Assembly: GCF_009793335.1 (NCBI RefSeq)
Contig: NZ_WING01000002.1
Span: forward strand, 1,302,001 to 1,366,000
DNA length: 64,000 nucleotides
DNA from: Actinomadura sp. J1-007
GTDB lineage: Bacteria; Actinomycetota; Actinomycetes; Streptosporangiales; Streptosporangiaceae
Direction of reading: 5' to 3'
Part shown: positions 14,893-22,038 of the stretch, one piece after another
How positions within the stretch are numbered: the first letter of the stretch is position 1
How the letters are laid out: the number at the start of each line of letters is the position of its first letter
The notes under the pieces: generated by a model
The model's input: only the letters and a program-made list of their open reading frames with translations
What the model was told of the DNA's origin: nothing
The model's database searches: none
Made by a program: the position numbers and the translations under genes

Positions 14893-16131
14893 TCAGGCGG
14901 ACCGGCGCAGCGCGGCGGCTGCGGCGGCAAGGACGATCTGGTCGGGGGACGGGGCGGGCTGTCCGGCGCGGCGCAGGTCCATGCCTGCGCGGGACAGGTG
15001 GTAGCCGCGCATCGCCTCGGACAGCTGGTCCAGGACGGCGTGCGCCTGCTCGATCGTCAAGCCCTCGGCGCGGGCCTCGACCGGAGCCGGGTTCGGGGCC
15101 GCCTCGCCACCCGAATCAGATTCAAATCGTCCGTCGGCGGTGCGGCGGGGGGCGTCTTCCAGTTCAGCCCCCAGCACATCCGATCCCCGTGTTTCTTGAA
15201 TATCTCCTTGAGCTAGCTCCTTACTAACTACTTCGGGTTCAACCGGTGAACCATTCGGCGTCAACCGTTGAACCATTCCCGCGTCAACCGTTGAACCATT
15301 CGCTGTCAACGGTTGAACCATTCCCGGACCGACCGGCTGCAGCAGGGGAAGCTGAACGGGGGGGTTGTCCACAGCTTCATCTACAGGCTTGGCCGGTCCG
15401 GTGCGCTTCACCAGGCGCAGCGGCGGGCGGGCCGGGTCGTCCTGGGGCGCCGGGTCCTGGGCGGCGTTGCCGGTGGTCGCGGCCGTGCCTTGGTGTCCCT
15501 CGTGCTCGGCTGCGGGCTGGTGGGCGCGTATGCCGCCGTGCCGCCAGCAGTGCCCCTCGCCGCGGTGGACGGTGCCTTTGCCCGCGCGGCTGGTGCACAG
15601 CCCCCCGGCGGCCGTCGCGGCACCGCAGCGCAGCGGGCCGCCGTCCAGCGGGGCGCCGATGCAGTCGGCCACGGGCCAGGCGAGCCGGTACCCGACCCCG
15701 GCCTGCCCGGGCCGCTCGGGAGCCAGGCGGCGGCTGGCCTTGTCGCGCACCTCGCGCAGCAGCCACCCGTCGCCCACCAGCCGCCGCAGCGCGGAGATGA
15801 CCGTGTTGCGCGACCCGATCCCGGTCCACTGCAGCAGCTGCGACACCGTCGGCCACGCCTTCTTGATCTTCTTGCCGACCGTGCGGCGCCAGATCGCCGT
15901 GGCCACGGCCGTGATCGCCTGGTTGTGCCCGGGCGCCATCTCCAGCGCGGTCGCCCACTGCAGCCCGACCTCCAGGGTCAGCTGCGCCGCGGACAGGTGC
16001 TCGGCCAGCCACGCGGGCCGGGGCGCGTTGTCGATCGGCACCCCCGCCGGTGTCGGCGGAGCGTCGGTCTCCCTTGTGTCCACCCCTGATGCTCCAGTCT
16101 CGTCGGTCGGAACGATGTGGTCGGTCGGCAC
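14893..16131 (-). CDS. Replication-initiator-like protein (lambda O-like organisation)
   Basis: I place the start at GTG 16131, 2 bp after the preceding stop; GTG 16083 is an alternative. In the 412-residue product a helical region leads to a winged helix at about residues 92-128 ('KKAWPTVSQLLQWTG', 'RNTVISALRRLVGDGWLL'), followed by a Cys/His stretch ('CGAATAAGGLC', 'HCWRHGG'), a Pro-rich linker, an acidic part, and a C-terminal helix pair. DNA coding for residues about 270-298 consists of four iterons, followed by an AT-rich stretch, exactly the gene O plan of lambda: N-terminal DNA-binding domain, origin in mid-gene, C-terminal domain for helicase loading. Initiator role is inferred from this. 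Confidence 0.7.
   Translation of the reverse strand: MPTDHIVPTDETGASGVDTRETDAPPTPAGVPIDNAPRPAWLAEHLSAAQLTLEVGLQWATALEMAPGHNQAITAVATAIWRRTVGKKIKKAWPTVSQLLQWTGIGSRNTVISALRRLVGDGWLLREVRDKASRRLAPERPGQAGVGYRLAWPVADCIGAPLDGGPLRCGAATAAGGLCTSRAGKGTVHRGEGHCWRHGGIRAHQPAAEHEGHQGTAATTGNAAQDPAPQDDPARPPLRLVKRTGPAKPVDEAVDNPPVQLPLLQPVGPGMVQPLTANGSTVDAGMVQRLTPNGSPVEPEVVSKELAQGDIQETRGSDVLGAELEDAPRRTADGRFESDSGGEAAPNPAPVEARAEGLTIEQAHAVLDQLSEAMRGYHLSRAGMDLRRAGQPAPSPDQIVLAAAAAALRRSA
15118..15236. other. AT-rich stretch next to iterons: candidate unwinding element
   Basis: Between 15118 and 15236 the coding sequence of the initiator-like gene is unusually AT-rich for this genome, with segments such as TTTCTTGAATATCTCCTTGA (15191-15210) and TTACTAACTACTTC. 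It begins 3 bp from the first iteron. In lambda-type origins an AT-rich region adjoining the iterons on the downstream side of gene O melts first; the order here is the same relative to transcription. Confidence 0.6.
15239..15323. repeat. Four iterons: candidate phage replication origin
   Basis: Four copies of an 18-bp repeat, consensus TCAACCGTTGAACCATTC, at 15239-15256, 15261-15278, 15284-15301 and 15306-15323. Start-to-start spacing is 22, 23 and 22 bp, about two helical turns, putting all copies on one face. Each begins with the palindrome TCAAC-N-GTTGA. Copies differ by one base at most (GGTGA in copy 1, CGGTTGA in copy 4). Spacers differ, so this is selection for the repeat, not a simple recent tandem duplication. 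It is inside a coding sequence, so the encoded peptide also repeats (GMVQxLTxNGS). Confidence 0.72.
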
Positions 16132-16133
16132 GG

Positions 16134-16358
16134 TCAGCCGATGCGGATCTCCCGCAGCGGCGTGCCGACGTCCAGCCGGGCGCGTAACTGCTCGCGCCGT
16201 GCCGGGGCCTGGTCGTCGCGGCGCCGCAGGGCGGTGCGGGTCGCGGTCGGCAGGGTGGCCCAGCAGCCGGGGCACAGCGGGTCGCCGCCCCGGCGGCTCG
16301 CGCGGTAGGGGCTGCCGCAGGACGGGCACGGCATCACGGGCCTCCCAGGTTCGCTCAT
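16134..16358 (-). CDS. Small zinc-ribbon protein (74 aa)
   Basis: ATG 16358 overlaps the previous stop (ATGA). Two Cys pairs, CPSCGSPYRASRRGG (about residues 11-25) and LCPGCWATLP (about 28-37), form a zinc ribbon; the C-terminal half is a basic helix. Such a protein could bind nucleic acid or RNA polymerase. It lies directly before the initiator-like gene, so a replication accessory role is possible but unproven. Confidence 0.68.
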   Translation of the reverse strand: MSEPGRPVMPCPSCGSPYRASRRGGDPLCPGCWATLPTATRTALRRRDDQAPARREQLRARLDVGTPLREIRIG

Positions 16359-16573
16359 GTGTGCGGGTCGGTATCGAACGGGTGTACGGCGGGGCGGCCG
16401 TGGGGGCGGCTGTGCCGTGGGCAGCGGTCGTCGTCGCCGTCACGGGTCCAGCCCTCGGCGCGCTGGGCCCAGGCGCGCGCGGCCGTGGCGTCGGTGTGCG
16501 CGGTGATGATCTGGGCGCCGCACGTCCCGGCGGCCTCGGAGGCGTCGCAGCACAGCAGCACCAGCACGCTCAC
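16355..16573 (-). CDS. Small Cys-containing phage protein (72 aa)
   Basis: GTG 16573 overlaps the previous stop (GTGA), and its own stop overlaps the next ATG. The product has 'VLVLLCCDASEAAGTCGAQ' then 'RAWAQRAEGWTRDGDDDRC' and a His-rich tail (PRHSRPHG). This resembles actinophage proteins in which a 'WxxxxDGxDxCPxH' tail and an upstream Cys pair bind zinc. Function unknown. Confidence 0.65.
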   Translation of the reverse strand: MSVLVLLCCDASEAAGTCGAQIITAHTDATAARAWAQRAEGWTRDGDDDRCPRHSRPHGRPAVHPFDTDPHT

Positions 16574-17013
16574 TGGATGCCGCCGCGGCGTCGGCGGCGG
16601 ATCGCCGCCAGCTGCTCGCGCGCCTGCGCGGCGACCGCCTTGGGGATCGGGCCGGGCGCCGGCCGGGGCGGCGGCACCGCGCGCAGCGGCGGCCGCGCCG
16701 GACGGCCGTCGGCGCGCGCGAGGCGCCAGCAGGTCGCGCGGTGGATCAGCATCCGCGTCTCGTGGGTGCCGAGGGTCTCGCCGCGGTGCAGCTGCCGCGA
16801 GCGCCACACCCCGTGCGCGTCCAGGTAGGCCGCGATGATCCCGATCCGGGCCGGGTCGTCCAGGTCGACGTACACCGCCTTGCCGCCGGCGTTGACGGTG
16901 CGGCGCACCACCTCGCCGCACCCCCACGGGCACATCACCAGGCCCCGTTGGTCGACGCGCGGCCCGCCCGGCGCACGCGCGGCCGAGCGCGGCCGCGGTT
17001 TGCGGGCGGTCAT
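16570..17013 (-). CDS. Hypothetical phage protein (147 aa)
   Basis: ATG 17013 overlaps the preceding TGA. A basic N-terminal tail (MTARKPRPRSAARAPGG) is followed by 'MCPWGCGEVVRRTVNAGGK' with a Cys pair, a strand-rich part ('AVYVDLDDPARIGIIAAYL'), 'HETRMLIHRATCW' with likely metal ligands, and a Pro/Arg tail. No known family. Zinc binding through CxxxC and HRATC is plausible. Confidence 0.62.
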   Translation of the reverse strand: MTARKPRPRSAARAPGGPRVDQRGLVMCPWGCGEVVRRTVNAGGKAVYVDLDDPARIGIIAAYLDAHGVWRSRQLHRGETLGTHETRMLIHRATCWRLARADGRPARPPLRAVPPPRPAPGPIPKAVAAQAREQLAAIRRRRRGGIQ

Positions 17014-17546
17014 GGCGTGTGCTCGGGCGGGGTGTGGCCGGGCGGGGCGGCGGGCAGGTCGGCGATCGCGCGCGCCTCGATCGCCTGCGCCCACAGCACC
17101 GCGGTCGCGGCCAGGTCGAGCAGGCGGCGGCGCAGCCGCTGCGGCTGGTCCTGGGCCATCGCCTGCGTCGCCTCGAAGCTGAGCAGCGCGTGCCAGTCCG
17201 TTTCCTCCTCGGCGCGCATGTCCTCGATGGCCAAGATGGCCTCGGCGGCGTCCTGGCAGGAGGCCGCCGAGGCGGTGCCGTCCGGCAGCGCGGTCAGGTC
17301 GCCGAAGGTGTGGTGCCAGGCCACGCCGCGGCGGATCGCCTCAGCGGCGACGTCGCCCAGCAGGGCCAGCAGCTGCGGGGGCCGCGGCGCGAGGACCTCG
17401 GGGTGCGCGTCGCACAGGTCGCCGAGCAGGGCCGGGTCGGGCACCCAGCGGCAGCGGGGCGTGCACGGCATGTTCTGGGTGCAGCCGCAGATCCGGCACT
17501 GCGGTACGTGGAACCCGGCGGGCGGCGGGTGAGGGGTCTCGGCCAT
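17010..17546 (-). CDS. Cys-rich helical phage protein (178 aa)
   Basis: ATG 17546 follows GGAGGG. The N-terminus has the motif 'VPQCRICGCTQNMPCTPRC' (about residues 14-32), a Cys cluster common in actinophage proteins that probably binds zinc, then 'LCDAHPEV'. From about residue 60 it is alpha-helical. First gene after a 319-bp non-coding stretch, so probably the head of a transcription segment. Function unknown. Confidence 0.65.
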   Translation of the reverse strand: MAETPHPPPAGFHVPQCRICGCTQNMPCTPRCRWVPDPALLGDLCDAHPEVLAPRPPQLLALLGDVAAEAIRRGVAWHHTFGDLTALPDGTASAASCQDAAEAILAIEDMRAEEETDWHALLSFEATQAMAQDQPQRLRRRLLDLAATAVLWAQAIEARAIADLPAAPPGHTPPEHTP

Positions 17547-17865
17547 CGGGGCCCTCCAGAGGTAGGACGAACGCGGGGTGGTGGGGGTCCTGGTGCCCGC
17601 CCCCGGGACGGAGGCGATAGGGGCGGGCCCCAGGACCCGGGCGCCGCACGCACACATCCCTGGGTCTGGGATGTACGACGCCCTGGGGAGCTGCCGGGCG
17701 GGCGACCCCGCGGAGCCCGGCCGGCAGCACGATCGGTGGTGGTGTCCAGGTCCGGGGCAGCGCCCGGGGGGGAGTGAGGCGCTGCCCCGGGCCTGGTGCC
17801 GCCCCACTCCTGTCGGGGGGCGGCGCCGCAGGACGACACGGCAGCGTGCCCTGCGGGGGTCGAGA
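17547..17865. other. Non-coding stretch with two hairpins
   Basis: No convincing gene. It contains an inverted repeat with 19-bp arms (17585-17603 and 17620-17638, one mismatch, 16-bp loop) and a second, shorter one (ACATCCC 17654-17660 with GGGATGT 17668-17674). Long GC-rich arms with no T run could act as an intrinsic-like or Rho-linked terminator, or as a structured leader of the 17010-17546 gene. Promoter elements are not evident by eye. Confidence 0.45.
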
Positions 17866-17979
17866 TCACCGCTCCTCCCGGCCCGGCTCCCGGTGCGGGC
17901 TTGCGGCGTGCCGCATCGCGGACACCGTGCCCAGCGCGCCGCACACCATTAGGGCAGCCATGGCCAGGAACGCGATCAT
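17866..17979 (-). CDS. 37-aa membrane peptide
   Basis: ATG 17979 lies 2 bp after the stop of the membrane-protein gene upstream. The peptide is one hydrophobic helix (MIAFLAMAALMVCGALGTVS) with a polar, charged tail. Given its tight coupling it may act with the 139-aa membrane protein. It could be a spurious reading, but position and composition favour a gene. Confidence 0.5.
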   Translation of the reverse strand: MIAFLAMAALMVCGALGTVSAMRHAASPHREPGREER

Positions 17980-17981
17980 GG

Positions 17982-18401
17982 TCAGCGCCCGGGGCGGATC
18001 GTGCGCAGCAGCATCGCCGCGGCCGCCGCCGTGAGCACGGCCAGCGTGCACGCGCTGGTGGCCAGGCTCAGCCACTCGCGCTCGGCGGCCTTGCTCATCC
18101 CGGTGGCGGCCGCGGCGACCGCGGCGCACATCAGCGCGCACACCGCCAGCACCCGACCCGCCGTCGCCAGCCTGGCCAGCGTCACCAGCCGCCGCACGTG
18201 CCTCCCGTGCGCGGGGTGCCGCCACGCCCCCGACGTCGCCGACCGCGCGGTCGGCGCGCCGGGCCGGGCGTGCCGCCCCGTGCGCGACGTCGCCGGACGC
18301 GCGGTCGCCGCGCCGGAACTGACGTGCCGACCGGCGGGCGGGAAGCCGTCCGGCTGCGCGGCCGCGTCGTCGTACGCCGCGTCGTAGTAGTTCAGCGCCA
18401 T
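17982..18401 (-). CDS. Membrane protein with two helices (139 aa)
   Basis: ATG 18401 overlaps the end of the gene before by 10 bp. The N-terminal half is polar and repetitive: units like 'RTGRHARPGAPTARSATSG' with recurring GRHxRxG/GAxTAR motifs. Two transmembrane helices follow at about residues 82-100 (VLAVCALMCAAVAAAATG) and 110-132. The make-up recalls Spd-type spread proteins of actinomycete mobile elements, but no family match is claimed. Confidence 0.6.
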   Translation of the reverse strand: MALNYYDAAYDDAAAQPDGFPPAGRHVSSGAATARPATSRTGRHARPGAPTARSATSGAWRHPAHGRHVRRLVTLARLATAGRVLAVCALMCAAVAAAATGMSKAAEREWLSLATSACTLAVLTAAAAAMLLRTIRPGR

Positions 18402-18733
18402 GCCGCACCGCCCTCGGCCCGGGCGGCGTCGGGCACGGGGCTGGTGTAGCCGCCCGACAGCACGCTGCCCATCTGCTCGCCGCCGCCGTTCGCCGAGGCG
18501 GCCGCGGCGGTGGCCGGGGTGTCGGGCCCGGCGGGGTCGGTGACGAGCTGCGCCCGCATCACGTCCTCGCGCCACTGCTCCAGGTGCGCCAGCTCGGCGC
18601 GCCGCCGGGCCGTGTACGCCTCGGCGTTCGCGAGGTCCTTGCGGATCTCGGCGATCTGCCGGGCCAGGTACTGCACCCGGTCGAATGCGCTCTCGTGGCC
18701 GGGCTGGTTGTCGGTGTTCGGGTTGTCGGTCAT
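18392..18733 (-). CDS. Coiled-coil phage protein (113 aa)
   Basis: ATG 18733 follows GGAGGA. The acidic N-terminus leads to a charged helix with heptad-like spacing at about residues 22-58 ('YLARQIAEIRKDLANAEAY'), then a Gly/Ala/Pro-rich tail. Possibly a small oligomeric structural or regulatory protein. Function unknown. Confidence 0.62.
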   Translation of the reverse strand: MTDNPNTDNQPGHESAFDRVQYLARQIAEIRKDLANAEAYTARRRAELAHLEQWREDVMRAQLVTDPAGPDTPATAAAASANGGGEQMGSVLSGGYTSPVPDAARAEGGAAWR

Positions 18734-18789
18734 AGGGGGTTCCTCCTCCGGCCGGACCCAGCCCTCGGGCCCGGCGCCGGTCATCCAGA

Positions 18790-19503
18790 TCACGTCGCGG
18801 ACCGGGCGGCGCCCGCACCGGTGCTCGCGTTCTGCTCCGTTTCCTGGGCGCGGGCGAGCGCGGCCGGGTACGCCTGGGCGTACAGCCGCTTGAAGTCGCG
18901 GGGGCGCTCGCGCGACAGCAGCAACCGCGCGGTCGCCCTAGCCCCGGCCATGGCGCGGGCGCGCGCCCCGCCGGTCAGCGCCTCGACGCCGCGCGCCGCG
19001 ACCTGCTCGGCGAGCAGCTCGGCGAACCGGTCGGGGAAGGCATGTGGCATCTCGGCCAGCGCATGGCGCCGCGCCGTCTGGTAGGCCCGCGTATGGGGCT
19101 GGCGGCAGTAGTCCCGCCACGCCTGCCTGCACATCGGGCACGGCTGCTCGCCGCGCTTGCGGTGCCGAATGTAGGCGGCGGTCGTGCCGCACGGCTGCAA
19201 CCCGCGTGGGGGCACCGGCGCCAGCCCGAACTTGGCGAGCTCGGCCGCCAGCAGCTCGCTGTACCGGACCGGGTACAGCTCGGCCAGCCGCCGCCGGGCA
19301 CGCGACTGCTCGCGCGCGTACCCCGCCGCGCGCACCTGCCGATCCCAGACCGGCGGTCGCGGCTCCTCGGCCCGGACGACCGCCAGCACCTGCGCGAACC
19401 GGTCCGGCTCCTCGACCTTCAACGCCTGCAGTGCACGCGCCCGAGCCCGGTTCCGCGGATCGGGCCGCCGCGGCGGCAGCGCCGGCCACGCCCTGCCGGT
19501 CAC
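18790..19503 (-). CDS. Zinc-binding phage protein with CGT...RHRxRGExPCxxC motif
   Basis: GTG 19503 overlaps the preceding TGA (GTGA). The 237-residue product is Arg-rich and helical, with a motif near residues 110-135: 'CGTTAAYIRHRKRGEQPC' followed by PMC. That pattern (CGTxxAYxRHxxRGExPCxxC) is widespread in actinophages and probably binds zinc and nucleic acid. Two 'FAELLAEQVA/SELLAAELAKFG' segments suggest an internal duplication. Precise function unknown. Confidence 0.65.
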   Translation of the reverse strand: MTGRAWPALPPRRPDPRNRARARALQALKVEEPDRFAQVLAVVRAEEPRPPVWDRQVRAAGYAREQSRARRRLAELYPVRYSELLAAELAKFGLAPVPPRGLQPCGTTAAYIRHRKRGEQPCPMCRQAWRDYCRQPHTRAYQTARRHALAEMPHAFPDRFAELLAEQVAARGVEALTGGARARAMAGARATARLLLSRERPRDFKRLYAQAYPAALARAQETEQNASTGAGAARSAT

Positions 19504-20102
19504 CGCAACCACTCCGGCAACGGCAGCTCGGCCAGTTCGGCGCGCGCCCCGGCCAGCACCTCGGCGACCACCGGCACCGGCGGCGCCTCGGCCGCCCACG
19601 CCACCAGCCACGCGTGCGCGCCGTCCAGGTCCTCGATCACCGGCGGCAGGCTGGCCGCGCCGACCGGCGGCTCGGTCGCCTGCAGATGCCGGGCCACCGC
19701 CACCGCCGCGGCGGTCATCACCGAGCACGACCGGCACCCGTCGCCAAGCGGCTCGCGGTGCCGGCCGTGCGGCAGCGGCGCCGCCGCCAGCACCGCCCCG
19801 AACACATCCGGCTGGGTCAGGGCGTAGAGCTCCGCGGCACGGGTCAGCACACCGACGGCCAGTTCGGTGGCCGCCGACGCCAGCACCGCCGGGCCGCACT
19901 CCTCGCACGCCCTCGCCCGCTCCCCGGCGGCGAACTCGCCGATGATCACGCGCGGGGCCGGGTAGCGCTTGGCGCACAGTGCGCACGCCTCGCCCATCCG
20001 CTGCGCACCGCTCATCCCGGAGGCGTCGAACACCAACGCCGCGGAGTCCATCCAGGCCACACGCGGCGCGAACGCCTCGAAGGCCATCTCGTGTACGGTC
20101 AT
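19500..20102 (-). CDS. Cys-rich phage protein (200 aa)
   Basis: ATG 20102 to stop 19500. Three Cys pairs: 'CALCAKRYPAPR' (about 40-51), 'ARACEECGPAV' (about 63-73), and 'GDGCRSCSV' (about 118-126), separated by hydrophobic helices ('LASAATELAVGVLTRAAEL'). These look like zinc ligands. No family recognised. Its stop overlaps the next gene's GTG, placing it firmly in the early operon. Confidence 0.62.
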   Translation of the reverse strand: MTVHEMAFEAFAPRVAWMDSAALVFDASGMSGAQRMGEACALCAKRYPAPRVIIGEFAAGERARACEECGPAVLASAATELAVGVLTRAAELYALTQPDVFGAVLAAAPLPHGRHREPLGDGCRSCSVMTAAAVAVARHLQATEPPVGAASLPPVIEDLDGAHAWLVAWAAEAPPVPVVAEVLAGARAELAELPLPEWLR

Positions 20103-20175
20103 TGCCTCACCGGTCCAATCCGGGAGCTGGGGGTATGGCGGCCGGTCCACCGCGCGGCGCGCGGGACTGGCCGGT

Positions 20176-20454
20176 TCACTTCCTGGACGTCGTGTTCTCG
20201 GCGCGGGACTTTCGGGCCGCCACCGACTTGCGGCTGATCCGCAGCATGTGCGCACGCCGCAGGGCCTCGGCCGCCTTCATCCGGTCCGCCTCCGACAGCC
20301 GCCCCTCGGGGTCGGCCTGCTCGGCGAACTTGGCGAGCAGGCCGTTGCGGCCGGCCTCGGTCCGCCGAGCCCGCTCGGCCGGCGTCAGCCCGGCCCACGA
20401 CTCGATCGCTCCAATACGGCCCCGGATCGCGTGATCGCTCTGCCGTTCGGTCAC
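20176..20454 (-). CDS. Small basic early phage protein (92 aa)
   Basis: GTG 20454 overlaps the stop of the Cro-like gene (GTGA). The product has the segment 'WAGLTPAERARRTEAGRNG' followed by 'LLAKFAEQADPEG', a pattern I associate with small early proteins in actinomycete prophages, and a strongly basic C-terminus. It may bind DNA. Second gene of the leftward early transcript. Confidence 0.6.
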   Translation of the reverse strand: MTERQSDHAIRGRIGAIESWAGLTPAERARRTEAGRNGLLAKFAEQADPEGRLSEADRMKAAEALRRAHMLRISRKSVAARKSRAENTTSRK

Positions 20455-20696
20455 GACGCGGCCGCCGTCTGCTCGTCGGGCATGAGCCGCTCGACATCGC
20501 ACCCGTACAGACGGGCGAGCGTGTGCAGGGTCGCTTCCGAGGCGCCGACCTTTCCGAGCTCCATGCGGCAGAGGTGAGAGGCAGCGATACCGGCCTGGGC
20601 GGCCGCCTGCTTCTGGTTCAGCCCCGCGATGACCCGCTGGCGACGTAGCCGCCGGGGGTCTTGCGCGTGGCTTCGCGTCGGGGTTGCCTGTGCCAT
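20451..20696 (-). CDS. Cro-like XRE family regulator
   Basis: An 81-residue helix-turn-helix protein: 'LRRQRVIAGLNQKQAAAQAG' leads into 'IAASHLCRMELGKV', the recognition region, then 'TLARLYGCDVERLMP'. First gene of the leftward operon and divergent from the plus-strand repressor, with repeated operator sequences between. It is likely the lytic-phase repressor (Cro role) or an early activator. Its promoter overlaps operator copy 1. Confidence 0.8.
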   Translation of the reverse strand: MAQATPTRSHAQDPRRLRRQRVIAGLNQKQAAAQAGIAASHLCRMELGKVGASEATLHTLARLYGCDVERLMPDEQTAAAS

Positions 20697-20706
20697 GACG
20701 ACGAGA

Positions 20707-20810
20707 TTGACAGTGATTGCTCGAAATTACAACAGAACACGGGAAGTCAAGTGCAACCAAGACCGGCAAAGCGGTTCTGACGTGCGTGATTGCTCGAAAT
20801 TGCCTAGTGT
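20707..20810. promoter_or_regulatory. Divergent promoter/operator of the lysogeny switch
   Basis: A 15-bp direct repeat, TGATTGCTCGAAATT, occurs at 20714-20728 and 20787-20801, 73 bp apart, one copy near each divergent gene. TTGACA (20707-20712) directly precedes copy 1 and TAGTGT (20805-20810) follows copy 2 as a possible -10 for the repressor gene. On the minus strand TAATTT overlaps copy 1 as a possible -10 for the Cro-like gene. The arrangement suits two repressor sites that control both promoters, with possible looping. Confidence 0.65.
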
Positions 20811-20839
20811 TACGAGTGTCGAAGGGACGCACACGACAC

Positions 20840-21367
20840 ATGGACGAACATGCAGGCGAAGCGCCGGCACCGCCAGAAGCGCTGCTCATCCGGCGACATC
20901 GGATGGCGGCCGGCCTGACCGTGGCGGACGCCGCGGCGGCCACCGACGGCCGGGTCAGCTATCGCCGGTGGGTGCAGATCGAGCAGGGCTACGTCCTCAA
21001 GAAGGGGCAACGGCAGGCCACGAGCGGCTCCGACGCGGCGCTTGCCCATATGGCGGCGGTGGTCGGTGTCAGGCCTGGCCAGCTTCGCGAACTCGGCAAA
21101 GAGGAGGCGGCCGAGGTCCTGGCGGTGATCCTCGCCGAGCGAGCGTCCCGGGAACGTGAGCGCGAACAGCGTGACCAGGACAAAGTCCGTGAGATGGCGG
21201 ACTACTTCGAGGACGATTCCGTCCCGATGGAGACTCGCCGCAAGACTGCGGAGCGGTTCTTCAAGATGCTGCCCTACTTCATCCTGGGCCAGAAGCCCCC
21301 GCAGGAGCTCCTCTCCGGCGAGGAGGAGCCACCATCCGGCAGCGACGGGACGAAACGTTCGGCTTGA
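20840..21367 (+). CDS. Prophage immunity repressor-like XRE protein
   Basis: I take ATG 20840 as start (175 residues); GTG 20816 is possible. Residues about 13-60 form a helix-turn-helix ('LLIRRHRMAAGLTVADAAA', then 'SYRRWVQIEQGYVLKKGQ'). A long acidic/charged helix follows ('ERASREREREQRDQDKVRE'), probably for oligomerisation, then 'MLPYFILGQKPP'. It is the only regulator on the plus strand beside the integrase, so it is the best candidate for keeping lysogeny. No peptidase domain, so not cleaved like lambda CI. Confidence 0.75.
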   Translation: MDEHAGEAPAPPEALLIRRHRMAAGLTVADAAAATDGRVSYRRWVQIEQGYVLKKGQRQATSGSDAALAHMAAVVGVRPGQLRELGKEEAAEVLAVILAERASREREREQRDQDKVREMADYFEDDSVPMETRRKTAERFFKMLPYFILGQKPPQELLSGEEEPPSGSDGTKRSA

Positions 21368-21426
21368 AGGTTCACGACAATCATCCCGGATGGAAATTTC
21401 TTACCCTTCGCCCGTTCTTGCGGATA

Positions 21427-21446
21427 TTGTAACCATTCGGTGACAA
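21427..21446. promoter_or_regulatory. Imperfect palindrome in the AT-rich gap after the repressor
   Basis: In the 204-bp non-coding stretch 21368-21571, TTGTAACC and GGTGACAA flank ATTC (one mismatch between arms). The region is AT-rich by local standards and probably holds the promoter of the 21572 gene. The core AACCATTCGG also resembles the iteron 3' half AACCATTC. Protein site likely but unproven. Confidence 0.4.
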
Positions 21447-21571
21447 TTCGTCATACGCCGAGGTACGTTCCCCTCGAACGCACCATCGATCAAGCGAGGG
21501 TAAGGCGGCGTATCCCCGCCATGTACCACGATCCGCCGCTCCCGCCTACCCGCGCCTGGAAGGGATGCCAG

Positions 21572-21952
21572 GTGAACCAAGGAACAATGATGATCATGGG
21601 CGGGGTGGCTATCGCGGCGGCGTACGAGCTCGGCCGCCGGCGACGGCTCGCGCTCACCCGGACGGCGGCCCGGCTGCAGCAGGTCGACACCACGCTGCAG
21701 GACATCCAGGCCCGCCAGACACGAATCGAGCAGACCGGCCGCTGGGTGATGCGCGAGCAGCAGCTGCAGCGGGAGGCGCTCCAGGACCTGACCAAGCACG
21801 TCGGTGAACTTCTGGAGGCGGGCGACGAGGTGATGAACGTGTACCGCAACCAGCTGCGCGCGGTCGCCGGCGCCTACGAGGCGCTCAGCACCAACCCGGA
21901 CCAGATCCAGCAGGCGCGGCGTCTGCGCGACGCCCGCGGAACGCACAGCTAG
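21572..21952 (+). CDS. Membrane-anchored coiled-coil protein (126 aa)
   Basis: GTG 21572 follows GGAAGGGA. A hydrophobic N-terminal segment (MMIMGGVAIAAAYELG) precedes a basic stop (RRRR), then a long charged helix ('ARLQQVDTTLQDIQARQTR', 'EQQLQREALQDLTKHVGEL') with heptad periodicity. Probably an inner-membrane-anchored coiled coil facing the cytoplasm. Expressed on the same strand as the repressor, so perhaps in the lysogen. No function known; an exclusion role is conceivable. Confidence 0.65.
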   Translation: MNQGTMMIMGGVAIAAAYELGRRRRLALTRTAARLQQVDTTLQDIQARQTRIEQTGRWVMREQQLQREALQDLTKHVGELLEAGDEVMNVYRNQLRAVAGAYEALSTNPDQIQQARRLRDARGTHS

Positions 21953-22038
21953 GAACGCTCCACCCGGCATCCCGCTCTGCCGACCAGGCCGGGCGCGTGG
22001 CCCAGTCCCCGCCACGCGACCGGCCTGTCCATCCCAGT

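Noticed and set aside
15239..15323. Possible CRISPR array
   Set aside because: Only four 18-bp repeats with 4-5 bp spacers; CRISPR spacers are about 30 bp. The iteron reading fits.
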